Below, piece after piece: positions 7,225 to 15,929 of a stretch of 50,011 bases of DNA. Source of the stretch: an uncultured cyanobacterium (lineage in GTDB: Bacteria; Cyanobacteriota; Cyanobacteriia; CACIAM-69d); the NCBI GenBank assembly GCA_937883785.1, contig CALGDE010000024.1, positions 1-50,011 on the forward strand. The letters run 5' to 3'. Below the pieces are notes generated by a model, which was not told the origin of the DNA, ran no database searches, and saw nothing but the letters and a program-made list of their open reading frames with translations. The position numbers and the translations under genes are program-made. Position 1 is the first letter of the stretch. Each line of letters starts with the position of its first letter.

Positions 7225-9701
7225 GCCAGCCTTTCTTCACAGGGCCAGTCGCCTTTTAATTCCACGGGAGACGACGGCTCCCCGGCCACAGGGTCATAGT
7301 GAGACAGCAACAGCTGCTGAGCCGAGCGGGCATCCACTGCTGGGGAATAGAAATAGCCTTGAATATAGCGGCATCCCAAGTGATTCAGCGTTCGAAGCTG
7401 CTCTGGTGTTTCCACCCCCTCGGCGATCGCATTCATCCCCAAGCTTTCAGCCATACCCAGGATCGCTCGCACGATCGCTGCCTTATTAGACTTACCCTTC
7501 AAACGATTTACAAAAGAACGATCAATTTTCAACACATCCAGCGGGAACCGATCTAAATAGCTGAGGGACGAATAGCCCGTGCCGAAATCGTCCATGCACA
7601 ATTGAATGGAGCGATCATGTAGCTCGTGAAGCACCGTCATCGCCGTATTGTAATTGTCCGCCAAAGTGCTTTCAGTAATTTCAATTTTCAAGCGACGGGG
7701 GTCAAGTCCTGTTTCCCCCAGCACCGCATCCACATGGTCCAGCAAATTATGCTGACTAAACTGGCGGCAGGATAAATTTACCGACACTTCCAACTGGGGA
7801 TAACGCAACTCCGTTTGCCACAGCCGCAACTGGTGACAAGCCTGGGACAAAATCCATAGCCCCAGTTGCTCAATCACCCCCGTTTCCTCAGCAATGGGAA
7901 TAAATTGCCCTGGCGAAATATTGCCCAAGCTGGGATGTTGCCAGCGAATCAGCGCCTCAAAGGCCCGAATTCGCCCGGTTTTTAAATCCACAATGGGCTG
8001 GTAGTGCAGCTTAAAGGGAGTGTCATGCTGGTTAAGGTAGCTGCCCTCCGTTAGATCCTCCAGGCAAGCGCCCTCTAGCTCGCTAACCGCCTGACGCAAA
8101 TCATTTTCCAAGTGCAAATCGGCCAGCATTTGCTGATGAATCGCCGGATCAAAAGTGGCATTGCGCGATCGCCCCATCATCTTTGCCCGGCGCATAAACA
8201 GGTTGGAATCTCGCAAAATCGCATCGCCACTGCGCTTATTCACATTCCCCAAGGAAATACCAATACTGGCCGTAATAAACACCTGCTGCTGATTAATCAC
8301 CAGAGGGTCCCCCAGGTTTTGGTGCACCTGCTGGGCCACTGCCTCTGCCAACCGGCGATCGCGCACCCGAGGCAGCACAATCACAAACTCGTCGCCCCCA
8401 AGACGTCCCACCAGTCCCCCCTGGGTTTGCACACACATACGCAGACGCTGGGCCACCGCAATCAACACCTGGTTCCCCGCCTGGTGCCCCATACTGCCGT
8501 TAATCACCTTAAACCGATCCAAGTCTACCCATAGCACCGCCACGCGGGCATCATCCTGGGTGCCCTTCGCCGTCGCAGCCATGCTGTTCAGCACGTTCAA
8601 AATATAGTCTCGGTTCGGCAGTCCTGTTAACGGATCATGCAAGGCGTTGTGCTGCATTTGCAGCTCCGCCTGTTCCCGCTGGCTCATTTCCTGCTGAAGC
8701 TGACGCACCGCCGCCTTCAGGGTAAAGGTGCGCTGGCGCAACAGCTCCTCCAGCTTGTGGTTAAAACGAGACAGCTGAGCGTCCGTCTGATGGCGATACA
8801 TGGCGCCTCCAATACTGGCTGCCGCCGCCGTTAGAATCGACTGCTCTGCCCGCAGCCACGATTTTCCACCCCGTTCTAGCCCTAGCACCCCCCACAGGTC
8901 CTCATGGACCAAAATCGGTAATAACAACGTCTGGGAAGACGGCATTGTTAGATGCTGAAGGGCTCCTCCCATAGCCGACGACGGCACCATCGCCCCGGCA
9001 CCTTTACATAGGCTATCGTAATAATCCTGAAGTACCTCGTGGTAAGACAGGTTTGTGAGCTCTAAGTTTTCAATTTGAGGCTCTACCTTGCCCGAACACC
9101 ACTCCCAGCGCAAATTCGCCAGGGGCATTCCCGTTACGGGATGGGGATAGTTACGCAGCACATAGGCTCGCACTGCATTGGTGGTTTCCCCCAAGGTGGA
9201 CAAGGCGCGGTTGATGGCTGCCGAGTGGTCTTCAATGGACAACAGCTGTTGGGTCGCCGACGCCACACCGTTCAAAAGGCGATCGCGGTAGGACACATCA
9301 GCCCGCGCCGCATCTAGGGCTGGCGAATCCACCGTGCCCTGCACCAAAATCCAAGTGCAAGTGGGGTCGGAATTTGGCATTGCCGAGCACTTACATACGG
9401 CATTAACAAAATTCCCTGGCGATCGCTCCCACCGCCAGGTCCGAACCAAAAAGCTTTCCTGTAGCAATGCTTCCCGACAGGCTTGCAGCTCAGCAACCTG
9501 CATTTCCAAACAGGCTTGAGATCGACGATCCGCATCCAGAGTCCACCCTTGGAGATGGCCAATTCCAAACTGCTGCTGGGCTGCCTGGTTGGTCCACACC
9601 AGCTCCTTTTGATTCAGGTCCAGAATCCAAAGAGGGGCATCTATATGGGCGAGGGATGAGAAAAGGTGGATTCCCATGGCAATGGAGTTGGCGTCCAACA
9701 T
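7221..9701 (-). CDS. PAS/GAF/GGDEF/EAL cyclic di-GMP protein
   Basis: The 826-residue protein (ATG 9701; GTG 9731 would add 10 residues) begins with a PAS-like segment (IDAPLWILDLNQKELVWTNQAA), followed by a GAF-like region (about 150-310) and a short coiled coil (about 315-360). A diguanylate cyclase domain comes next, with intact GRLGGDEF near 440. An EAL phosphodiesterase domain has AFEALIRWQHP near 593, followed by DDFGTGYSSLSYL and EGVET, the motifs of a potentially active enzyme. Soluble, no membrane segment. It would make and/or degrade c-di-GMP in response to a PAS/GAF-sensed signal, for example in phototaxis or biofilm control; which activity dominates cannot be read from sequence. 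No clear Shine-Dalgarno at either start. Confidence 0.93.
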   Translation of the reverse strand: MLDANSIAMGIHLFSSLAHIDAPLWILDLNQKELVWTNQAAQQQFGIGHLQGWTLDADRRSQACLEMQVAELQACREALLQESFLVRTWRWERSPGNFVNAVCKCSAMPNSDPTCTWILVQGTVDSPALDAARADVSYRDRLLNGVASATQQLLSIEDHSAAINRALSTLGETTNAVRAYVLRNYPHPVTGMPLANLRWEWCSGKVEPQIENLELTNLSYHEVLQDYYDSLCKGAGAMVPSSAMGGALQHLTMPSSQTLLLPILVHEDLWGVLGLERGGKSWLRAEQSILTAAAASIGGAMYRHQTDAQLSRFNHKLEELLRQRTFTLKAAVRQLQQEMSQREQAELQMQHNALHDPLTGLPNRDYILNVLNSMAATAKGTQDDARVAVLWVDLDRFKVINGSMGHQAGNQVLIAVAQRLRMCVQTQGGLVGRLGGDEFVIVLPRVRDRRLAEAVAQQVHQNLGDPLVINQQQVFITASIGISLGNVNKRSGDAILRDSNLFMRRAKMMGRSRNATFDPAIHQQMLADLHLENDLRQAVSELEGACLEDLTEGSYLNQHDTPFKLHYQPIVDLKTGRIRAFEALIRWQHPSLGNISPGQFIPIAEETGVIEQLGLWILSQACHQLRLWQTELRYPQLEVSVNLSCRQFSQHNLLDHVDAVLGETGLDPRRLKIEITESTLADNYNTAMTVLHELHDRSIQLCMDDFGTGYSSLSYLDRFPLDVLKIDRSFVNRLKGKSNKAAIVRAILGMAESLGMNAIAEGVETPEQLRTLNHLGCRYIQGYFYSPAVDARSAQQLLLSHYDPVAGEPSSPVELKGDWPCEERLA

Positions 9702-10836
9702 GTCTATGTCTATTAATACCCGACGAATCACCTGTGAGTGTGCGATGCAGTCTGACTGAAGCTAAATCACTAACAAGTCACTAAGTTCCCAGGCTGCGAA
9801 ACCTGTACCTATCTTCAACAAAAAAACTGAATTTTTGCTACAAAACCCGAACTCTCTTACAAACAAAACTTCATAAACCAAGCCTGGCGAGACGCTTAAG
9901 AACAAGTCTTGTAAGAAGAAGTCTTGAATAGGAACCTTTTCAAAAAATTCCCAATAACTAAACCTTTCCCATCGCTTCGTTCAGCAATCTGCGTTGAGAA
10001 ATCAAAAATGCCTTGCAAGCTATTCCCTACTCGTGCCCCTAACTGCCCTTCAAGAGGCTCCAGCAGCCATCTCAGAAACAATCTAGGGCTTTTTCAAGAA
10101 CAATTTTCTAACAAAATTTTGACGCAAGAATACTGAAGCAACCTTCTTGAAAGAAAAGTAGTTTAATTAAGGCTGCTGGCTCGGCTCAATCTTTTCGAGA
10201 GAAACACAAACGTGTCACTCAAATTATCGCTATTGGTAAAAGCCCATACTCTTTTACCAATAGCGACAATTTGCTGAAAGCCAGTGGGCTAAAAAAACAG
10301 AAACTTAGTTGATTGCCACAGTAACAATGCTGGTATAACTTTCTAGAAAATCCTAAATCACCAAGTAAGACGCTTTAGCAATTATTCTCAACGCTGCCTT
10401 TGGAAAAGGACCCGTAACGACGAAGCAACTTTAGGGCACAAATCTCAGAAAAGATTTTGAGGCATGGCAAATGGCACTCTTACTGAGGTTAACCTATGCA
10501 AAGCCTTTTTCCCAGATACCTAAAAGATTAGTTCATCGAGGTAAAAGCGTAGAGGTATAGCTCTGAGAATGCCCTAAGAAATAAGTTTTTCTTAAGTTAA
10601 GGATATGGAAAATAGTCGGCGTGAACAGCCTAAATCGCAGTTATAAAGAGGGGTTAAATGCGGATCTTGGTGTTTCAATGACCACGTGTCGTCGCAAGGG
10701 CTGTGATACTTGAATGCCTGAGGAACTCTTATCCTTAAGAGTGACCAAGCCGGATAGACGGAGAGTGTTCAACATGTTGTTTTTGCGACGGCTGTAAAAG
10801 TGAATCCTTATATTGACCCTCGCAAACGTCATTTTC
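9702..10836. other. Long gene-free interval
   Basis: About 1.1 kb between the start of the GGDEF-EAL gene and the end of prmC, both on the minus strand. It is visibly more A/T-rich than its neighbours. Open frames are short (at most about 70 codons), lack family features and have poor ribosome sites. Structures present are a strong hairpin (10221-10272) and a small hairpin ACTCTTA/TAAGAGT (10725-10742). An unrecognised small RNA is possible; I see no motif that names one. Confidence 0.5.
10221..10272. repeat. Long near-perfect hairpin
   Basis: TCGCTATTGGTAAAAG (10227-10242) and CTTTTACCAATAGCGA (10251-10266) are perfect 16-bp arms around the 8-nt loop CCCATACT. After one mismatch, five more pairs (AAATT/AATTT) extend the stem to 22 positions. 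No T-run follows on either strand, so it is not an obvious intrinsic terminator. It could be a MITE core, a structured RNA or a protein-binding site. Confidence 0.75.
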
Positions 10837-11802
10837 TTAATTTAGATCCGTCTGATTGAACGTTGATGACGCGTTTCCTTTGCGGGTGGCTGTTACGAAG
10901 CGATCGCATCCACTAAGGTCACAATGCCCTTGAATATGCCCATAGTTCCCGTTTTCCTGTAGCAACTCAATGATGGCAGTTCCTTGCCCAGCCATATGTT
11001 CTACGCCCCAAATGCCTCCAGGGCACAGGTACTCGGGCGATCGCTCAATTAAATATCGAATGGCATCCAAACCGTCTTCGCCGCCGTCCAGTGCCAAGTG
11101 GGGTTCGTGGTTAACCACCTCCGGCTGTAGGGTACGGACTGTGGCTGAGGGGATGTAGGGGGGGTTGGAGATGATCGCCGCCCAGCTTTCGGAGCTTTTA
11201 CCCAGGGTGTCCAGGGGCTCAAACCAAGTGCCGTGGAGAAATTTCACTGGCAGTTGGAGATGTTTGCTATTCTGTCGGGCGATCTCCACGGCATCTTCAC
11301 TGTAGTCAACGCCGTAAATATTCGCTTCAGGCAAAAGCTGGGCCAGCCCTAGAGCGATCGCCCCACTGCCCGTACCCAAATCAGCTATTTGAATAGATTG
11401 AGTCGGATCAGACTTAAGAAAATGTTCCTGAACTTGCTGGTAGATTAAATCCACTAGCAATTCTGTTTCTGGGCGAGGGATTAAAACCGCCGGGGTTACC
11501 CGTAGGGTTAAATTTCGCCACGGGGTTGAGCCCGCTAAGTATTGCACCGGGGCGTGATCGCCGCACCGGTGTTTCCAGCGCCGAGTAAGTTCTGCCAAAT
11601 CAAACTGGCTATTGATGGGGCGATCGCCTATGCCTAGGCGCAGGGTCAGCCGATCTACATCCGTCACCGCCAGTAAAAACCAATCCAGTTCACCAAGAGA
11701 AATCTGGTGTTTGGCAGAATGCTCTTGCCCCCACTGGTACCACTGCTGCCACTGCTCTTTGGCGATGGCAAAAGGGCAATGCTTTTTATTGAGGCGTGTC
11801 AT
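10837..11802 (-). CDS. prmC: Peptide chain release factor N5-glutamine methyltransferase PrmC/HemK
   Basis: The 321-residue protein methylates the Gln of the GGQ motif in release factors RF1/RF2, using S-adenosylmethionine. The N-terminal helical domain (about 1-100) is followed by the Rossmann methyltransferase domain. That domain has motif I DLGTGSGAIALGLA (near 140) and the substrate-binding NPPYIPS motif (N about 212) that defines the HemK/PrmC family. The RPETELLVD segment before motif I is also typical. ATG at 11802 is preferred over TTG 11805. The start codon and the next codons (M-T-R-L) lie inside a dispersed repeat shared with other sites in this window, so the extreme N-terminus may be repeat-derived. 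Confidence 0.93.
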   Translation of the reverse strand: MTRLNKKHCPFAIAKEQWQQWYQWGQEHSAKHQISLGELDWFLLAVTDVDRLTLRLGIGDRPINSQFDLAELTRRWKHRCGDHAPVQYLAGSTPWRNLTLRVTPAVLIPRPETELLVDLIYQQVQEHFLKSDPTQSIQIADLGTGSGAIALGLAQLLPEANIYGVDYSEDAVEIARQNSKHLQLPVKFLHGTWFEPLDTLGKSSESWAAIISNPPYIPSATVRTLQPEVVNHEPHLALDGGEDGLDAIRYLIERSPEYLCPGGIWGVEHMAGQGTAIIELLQENGNYGHIQGHCDLSGCDRFVTATRKGNASSTFNQTDLN

Positions 11803-11848
11803 CAATCAAGCTCCAAAGGCTCTATGCAGCGGGGGGAGTGCACGCCCC
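11791..11848 (+). repeat. Dispersed hairpin repeat, copy 1 (unit A)
   Basis: It reads GAGGCGTGTCATCAATCAAG at its 5' end and ends GGGGGGAGTGCACGCCCC. The ends (GGCGTG / CACGCC) pair as an outer stem, and the middle CTCTAT...GGGGG forms an inner hairpin. It aligns with the copies at 11983-12035, 15655-15721, 42889-42942 (opposite strand) and 19304-19344 (partial, opposite strand). This copy overlaps the first codons of prmC. Confidence 0.75.
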
Positions 11849-11939
11849 TTAAAACAAACTTGGATCGAGGGAACATCAATACAATTGCCAGAATCCCTCA
11901 GCGCAGCTAAGAAATACACGCCATTTTAAAATGAAAGAT

Positions 11940-11968
11940 AACAGGGGCTGAAACTCTCAAAGCCCTTA
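11940..11968 (+). repeat. Partial unit B of the dispersed repeat
   Basis: CAGGGGCTGAAACTCTCAAAGCCC matches the start of unit B (GGGGGCTGAAACC...) seen complete at 12055-12111 and 15740-15797, but lacks the second half (GACAGCCCCTA). It lies between A copies 1 and 2. Confidence 0.55.
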
Positions 11969-11982
11969 GGCACTTGATTCCA

Positions 11983-12035
11983 GGGCGTGTCATCAATTAA
12001 GCATCAGAAGCCTCACGTCGTGGGGAGTCACGCCC
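11983..12035 (+). repeat. Dispersed hairpin repeat, copy 2 (unit A)
   Basis: The most symmetrical copy. The outer stem is GGGCGTG / CACGCCC, and the inner hairpin CCTCAC-GTC-GTGGGG is followed by AGT. Compared with copy 3, pairs in the inner hairpin change on the left arm while pairing is kept (T-G to C-G), which suggests the fold matters. It lies in the gap between prmC and the Tic22-like gene. Confidence 0.8.
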
Positions 12036-12054
12036 TTTAAAAGATCAAAGCATT

Positions 12055-12111
12055 GGGGGCTGAAACCCTTACAGCCATAGTCTTTAAATCTTAAATGGTG
12101 ACAGCCCCTAG
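12055..12111 (+). repeat. Dispersed repeat, unit B
   Basis: It starts GGGGGCTGAAACCCTTACAG and ends GGTGACAGCCCCTAG, so the termini GGGGCTG / CAGCCCC pair. Unit B follows unit A by about 20 nt here and again at 15740-15797. An extra half copy (GATGACAGCCCTTA) follows near 12141-12154. Confidence 0.75.
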
Positions 12112-12189
12112 ATTTGAGGCTTCATTTTTTAAGTCTTGTTGATGACAGCCCTTATTGTTTGCAGATGTTCGCAGACAAAATTGGCAATG

Positions 12190-13089
12190 CTACGGCGCTA
12201 GAGCTCCAGCTCCTTCAGTGGGGCGCTCCGCCTCTTCCTGAGCATTTTCTGAAGCCCCCTGTAGACCGCGCACGTACTCTAAAGCTTCCCCAGAGGGAAT
12301 CAGACGAATGCGTTCTACCAAATCACCGTCGCTGGCATCAGAGGATCTCAAAATTCCGAGAATCTGATCCAAAGTGGCAACCTCAACTTTCACATTATCC
12401 AAAACGCTGGCGTCGGAGCTGCCGCGAAACCGTTCCAAAACAGAATTCAGGTCCTCTAGACGGAAGAAGAAGGGCACCACCTTGCGACCGTTTTGCTCCA
12501 AAGTCAAATAACCGTCGCCATCACTATTGGTGGCAACAAACAAAGGCACCCCAGGAAAACGCTGAATGTTCCGATCAGGGTTGGCTTCCTGAACAATTCG
12601 CAATGCTTCTGGTATTTGATCCGCAATGGGAAAATATTCCACCTTGGGACCATCCGGATTGTCAACGCTCCACTGGTAGACGTCCCCAATGGAAGACACA
12701 AAAACACTTACCTTGTCCGCTTCTTCGCTATTTTCTTCGCGAATCCACTCCATAAACTCTTCCACGTTGTCCGGATCCAAGAAGCTAAGGATGCGGGCAT
12801 CTTCCCGGCTGGGCTCGGTGGCATCATTACCGCGATTGGGGAACACCACAAAGGGGCGTCCATCCTCACGCAAAATCGTAAAGACCGGTACTGACTCCAG
12901 TCGTTGGCTAAATTCTTCGTCGGTAAGGGCGATCGCTGGCAAGCTTCCCGCGCCACTTAACACCATCAACGCCCCGCCAGTGGTAACCGCCAGTCCCCCA
13001 AAACAGCGCTTGCTCCACCGGCTTAGTCGAGAGCGAAGGCGAGTCAGGCTCCATTTACGTGGGTTGATTACTGAGATTTGGGCTGCCAT
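12190..13089 (-). CDS. Tic22-like periplasmic protein
   Basis: The 299-residue protein starts with a basic segment and a hydrophobic stretch (about 29-52, ending LPAIA), a signal peptide. The rest has the Tic22 layout: two related alpha/beta halves, each with a 'VPVFTIL...GRPFV' or 'VPLFVATN.DGYLTLEQNGRKVVPFFF' strand pair, then the SVLERF / LDQIL helices. Cyanobacterial Tic22 proteins are thylakoid-lumen/periplasmic proteins linked to outer-membrane biogenesis and, in plastids, to protein import. The C-terminus ends in a Glu/Ala/Pro-rich tail (ENAQEEAERPTEGAGALAP) that is probably disordered. It stands alone on the minus strand. Confidence 0.85.
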   Translation of the reverse strand: MAAQISVINPRKWSLTRLRSRLSRWSKRCFGGLAVTTGGALMVLSGAGSLPAIALTDEEFSQRLESVPVFTILREDGRPFVVFPNRGNDATEPSREDARILSFLDPDNVEEFMEWIREENSEEADKVSVFVSSIGDVYQWSVDNPDGPKVEYFPIADQIPEALRIVQEANPDRNIQRFPGVPLFVATNSDGDGYLTLEQNGRKVVPFFFRLEDLNSVLERFRGSSDASVLDNVKVEVATLDQILGILRSSDASDGDLVERIRLIPSGEALEYVRGLQGASENAQEEAERPTEGAGALAP

Positions 13090-13600
13090 TTTATTTACCG
13101 TTCTGGATTTCTACCGTTTAATCTTGCAAGGGCACAAACACACGCCAAGACATTGCTGAAACTTCAATGCTTTCCACCCAGGTCTAGAACCGTGGATTTT
13201 AAAGATTCAACCCAGTTTGTTGTGTTAGCGACTTTTAAGAAGTGACTTCAAAGGTAAAGAGACTCTCAAGATAATCTCAGGGTCAAGGTCAAATATCAAG
13301 AAAATTGATAGTAATGAGCCCCCTCGAAGGGCTTCAGACTCTAGAAACGACCATCAAAATAATGCACAGCCGCCAGAAAACATCAAGGCTCTCGATCTAA
13401 TAAGCCTTAAGCCTGCTGTAAATAAGTCTTGAAGTCACTGTAATTATTCGACCTTTGGCGATCATCCCAGTTTCCGTAGCCTAACCAGTTTTTAAACCGT
13501 CCTTACCGTTCTTTTCGGTTTGAAACCGGCGGGTATTGACTTGAAACTTAGGGGTGATCGCCAACAATATCCATGCTTGTAAAGCCCCGGTTTTTGGACC
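13090..13600. other. Intergenic region, no supported gene
   Basis: About 510 nt between the start of the Tic22-like gene and the end of hemH, both minus. It should contain the Tic22 promoter and the hemH 3' end. I see no open frame with family features and no strong intrinsic terminator. Short self-complementary segments around 13495-13530 (AAACCG...CGGTTT) are the only structure noted. Confidence 0.45.
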
Positions 13601-14764
13601 TTACAGGATGCCGATAAAGTGTAACGGTCCTTGACCAACCAGTAGCTCCGCACAAAGCCCTAGGAAGCCAACCATTGCCAATCGCCCATTCCACACTTCT
13701 GCCGCAGTGGTTAAGCCCCACTCCCACTTTTCCTGCGGATAGATTTTGGTGCTGGCAGGAGGGTGCATTACGGCACTCAAAGGGATACCAGGACTCTCAA
13801 TTTCCTTGATCGTCATATCCGTTAGGGCATGGATAAATTGAGGGTGAGAATCCAAAGCCGGCACCCGTAAGAAGTTGCGAATTCCTGACTCTTCAGCCAG
13901 CTCCCGGTACTCCACATCAATTTCTTCCAAAGTCTCAATGTGCTCGGAAACAAAGCTGATGGGCACCACCACAAGCTCTTCCACCTTCTTCTCTCCTAGC
14001 TCTTCAATGGCCACGTCGGTGTAAGGCTGAAGCCATTCCACCGGACCTACCCGACTTTGGTACGCCAATGAGTGGGGGTTAGACCGCCCCAACCGATCCA
14101 TGATCATGGAGGTGCAATCTTCGATCTCCTTTTGGTAAGGATCTCCAGCTTCAGTCACGTAGCTGGCGGGCACGCCGTGGGCGCTGAAAAATACGTGAGC
14201 TTTTTCCGGCTCATCTGCTTGGTCGATTTTTTTACTAATTAGATCGGCCATTGCCCCTAAATAGTCAGGGTGGTCGTACCAAGAGGTCACCACAGAATGC
14301 TTGATACCTTTTAGAACTTCATCGTTATCCCAGATTTTTTCTAGAAGACGGAAGCTGGACCCACTAGTGCTAATGGAAAACTGAGGATAGAGAGGCAAGA
14401 TCACCAATTGCTCAACGCCATCCTTCTTAATTTCTTCCACCGCTTCCTCAGTGAATGGATGCCAATAGCGCATGCCTATGTAGACCTTGGCGTCGTAGCC
14501 CCGATCACTTAGGGACTCTTGCAGCTGTTCCGCCTGCTCTTCGGTGATGCGTCGCAGGGGAGAGCCGCCGCCAATGACCTTGTAACTTTCTTGGGACTTT
14601 CGAGCGCGCAAGCTGGAAATTAGCCAGGCTAAAGGCTTCTGCATCCAGGGGGCAGGCAGCCGAATGATTTCAGGATCGGCAAATAAATTGAATAAGAAGG
14701 GACGGACATCTTCGAGTTTGTCCGGTCCACCTAAGTTGAGTAACAAAACCCCTACACGACCCAT
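13601..14764 (-). CDS. hemH: Ferrochelatase with chlorophyll-binding (CAB) C-terminal helix
   Basis: The 387-residue enzyme inserts Fe2+ into protoporphyrin IX, the last step of protoheme synthesis. Visible family features: the N-terminal [20 protein letters not shown], the active-site [11 protein letters not shown] (catalytic His near 190) and [21 protein letters not shown]. After the catalytic domain (about 320) comes a Pro-rich linker, then [20 protein letters not shown]. This is a light-harvesting-like CAB helix with the chlorophyll-ligand E-x-x-N-x-R motif, as is usual in cyanobacterial and plastid ferrochelatase II. The helix anchors the enzyme in the thylakoid and couples heme and chlorophyll supply. 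ATG start at 14764. Confidence 0.97.
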   Translation of the reverse strand: MGRVGVLLLNLGGPDKLEDVRPFLFNLFADPEIIRLPAPWMQKPLAWLISSLRARKSQESYKVIGGGSPLRRITEEQAEQLQESLSDRGYDAKVYIGMRYWHPFTEEAVEEIKKDGVEQLVILPLYPQFSISTSGSSFRLLEKIWDNDEVLKGIKHSVVTSWYDHPDYLGAMADLISKKIDQADEPEKAHVFFSAHGVPASYVTEAGDPYQKEIEDCTSMIMDRLGRSNPHSLAYQSRVGPVEWLQPYTDVAIEELGEKKVEELVVVPISFVSEHIETLEEIDVEYRELAEESGIRNFLRVPALDSHPQFIHALTDMTIKEIESPGIPLSAVMHPPASTKIYPQEKWEWGLTTAAEVWNGRLAMVGFLGLCAELLVGQGPLHFIGIL

Positions 14765-14975
14765 AGCCAGCCCGTTTCCTAAATAAATATTGAACTTTTC
14801 CGCTTGTGATAATTATAGTAAAGCAAAGTTTTAGGAATGAGTCGCAATAATCAAAGTGTCCTAAAGAATCGCAACAGTTTTGGTTTAGATTTGTCTTGAA
14901 TAATTGCAAGTTTTTATCAAGTTTGATACCAGCTTCCCGACTTTTTTAGGAGAAGTTGCACCAAAGAATAGCAGT

Positions 14976-15611
14976 ATGGCAACAGTATTAAGGGATCTGA
15001 GCTACCGATATCAATGGCTTTACGACGGGGTTTCCCGGTTGGCGACTTTGGCGGTGGGGGGAGAATCCCAGTTTCGTCAGCTACCAATGGTGGGGGTCCC
15101 GGAAACTCCGGGGCTGCGGGTATTGGATTTGTGCTGTGGTAGTGGCCAAACGACGGCGTTTTGGGTGGCGCGAGGGGCGACGGTGACTGGGTTGGATGCG
15201 TCACCGCGATCGCTGGATCGAGCCAAGGTAAACGTGCCGGAAGCGGACTATGTGCAGGGATTTGCGGAGGAAATTCCCCTTCCTGACAATAGTTTTCAAG
15301 TAGTGCACACTAGCGCTGCTCTCCACGAGATGACGTCGGACCAGTTGCGGCAGATTCTTCAGGAGGCGTTGCGGGTATTGGAGCCGGGGGGAATGTTAAC
15401 TACGGTGGATTTTCATCGCCCGGATTCCACTGTGACAGGGCGGCTGTTGTGGCCGGGGCTCATGACATTTATGGCGCTGTTTGAAACGGAAACATCCTGG
15501 GCGTTTATTGATGTTGATTTGGTGGAGCTGTGCAAATCCGTTGGCTTTAGATCTGCGGAGCAGCGGTGTTATGCAGGGGGCAGCGTGCAGGTGGTGCAGG
15601 CGATCGCCTAG
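14976..15611 (+). CDS. Class I SAM-dependent methyltransferase
   Basis: The 211-residue protein (from ATG 14976) has motif I VLDLCCGSGQTTAFW at about 48-62, the acidic ribose-binding loop GLDASPRSLDRAK, motif post-I FAEEIPLPDNSFQVVHTSAALHEM and motif III LRVLEPGGMLTTVDFHRP. This is the Methyltransf_11 / UbiE-like arrangement, but it lacks enough family-specific residues to say whether the substrate is a quinone, sterol-like lipid or other small molecule. The frame is open upstream to TTG 14904, but that segment is not conserved-looking. AGGAGA lies at 14948-14953, rather far from the ATG. It is divergent from hemH, sharing the 211-nt gap as promoter region. Confidence 0.85.
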   Translation: MATVLRDLSYRYQWLYDGVSRLATLAVGGESQFRQLPMVGVPETPGLRVLDLCCGSGQTTAFWVARGATVTGLDASPRSLDRAKVNVPEADYVQGFAEEIPLPDNSFQVVHTSAALHEMTSDQLRQILQEALRVLEPGGMLTTVDFHRPDSTVTGRLLWPGLMTFMALFETETSWAFIDVDLVELCKSVGFRSAEQRCYAGGSVQVVQAIA

Positions 15612-15654
15612 GGTTGCGTCTTCGAGTTGCAAGCTTTGAAAGGACTTGAATCTG

Positions 15655-15721
15655 GGGCATGTCATTAAATCGTGCCATTAATTAAGTGCCAGAAGCCCTA
15701 CACAGTGGGGATTTCACGCCC
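15655..15721 (+). repeat. Dispersed hairpin repeat, copy 3 (unit A)
   Basis: It begins GGGCATGTCATT, contains AGAAGCCCTACACAGTGGGG (inner hairpin CCCTAC-ACA-GTGGGG) and ends TTTCACGCCC. It is longer than copy 2 by an inserted segment (AAATCGTGCCATT) near the 5' end that itself repeats part of the motif. It lies 43 nt after the methyltransferase stop. Confidence 0.75.
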
Positions 15722-15739
15722 TTTGAGAATAAAAAATCT

Positions 15740-15797
15740 GGGGGCTGAAACCGTCACGGTCAAAGACTTTGGGGCTTAAAGGATGACAGCTCCTACA
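15740..15797 (+). repeat. Dispersed repeat, unit B (second full copy)
   Basis: It starts GGGGGCTGAAACCGTCACGG and ends GGATGACAGCTCCTAC. It matches the unit B at 12055-12111 over its whole length, at the same distance behind unit A. Confidence 0.75.
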
Positions 15798-15929
15798 GGA
15801 CCCTAAATCTGGACACTTTTAAAGTATTTTTGAAACGTCTGATTTCGAGGGAACTGTTATGGACTCCTCAAAATTGTGGCAAAGGTACGATAAAGCAAAC
15901 AGGTTGCTTGCTCCGGTGCTTGATTTCCT

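Noticed and set aside
9896-10136. Overlapping short frames on both strands
   Set aside because: They overlap each other on opposite strands, are A/T-rich and have no recognisable product.
10671-10690. GTTTCAATGACC resembling part of a cyanobacterial CRISPR repeat
   Set aside because: It occurs once only; there is no spacing pattern and no cas genes in the window.
10641-10832. 63-codon minus-strand frame starting 4 nt after the prmC stop
   Set aside because: The position suggests an operon partner, but the product shows no domain, no membrane segment and no Shine-Dalgarno. It is kept out until conservation is shown.
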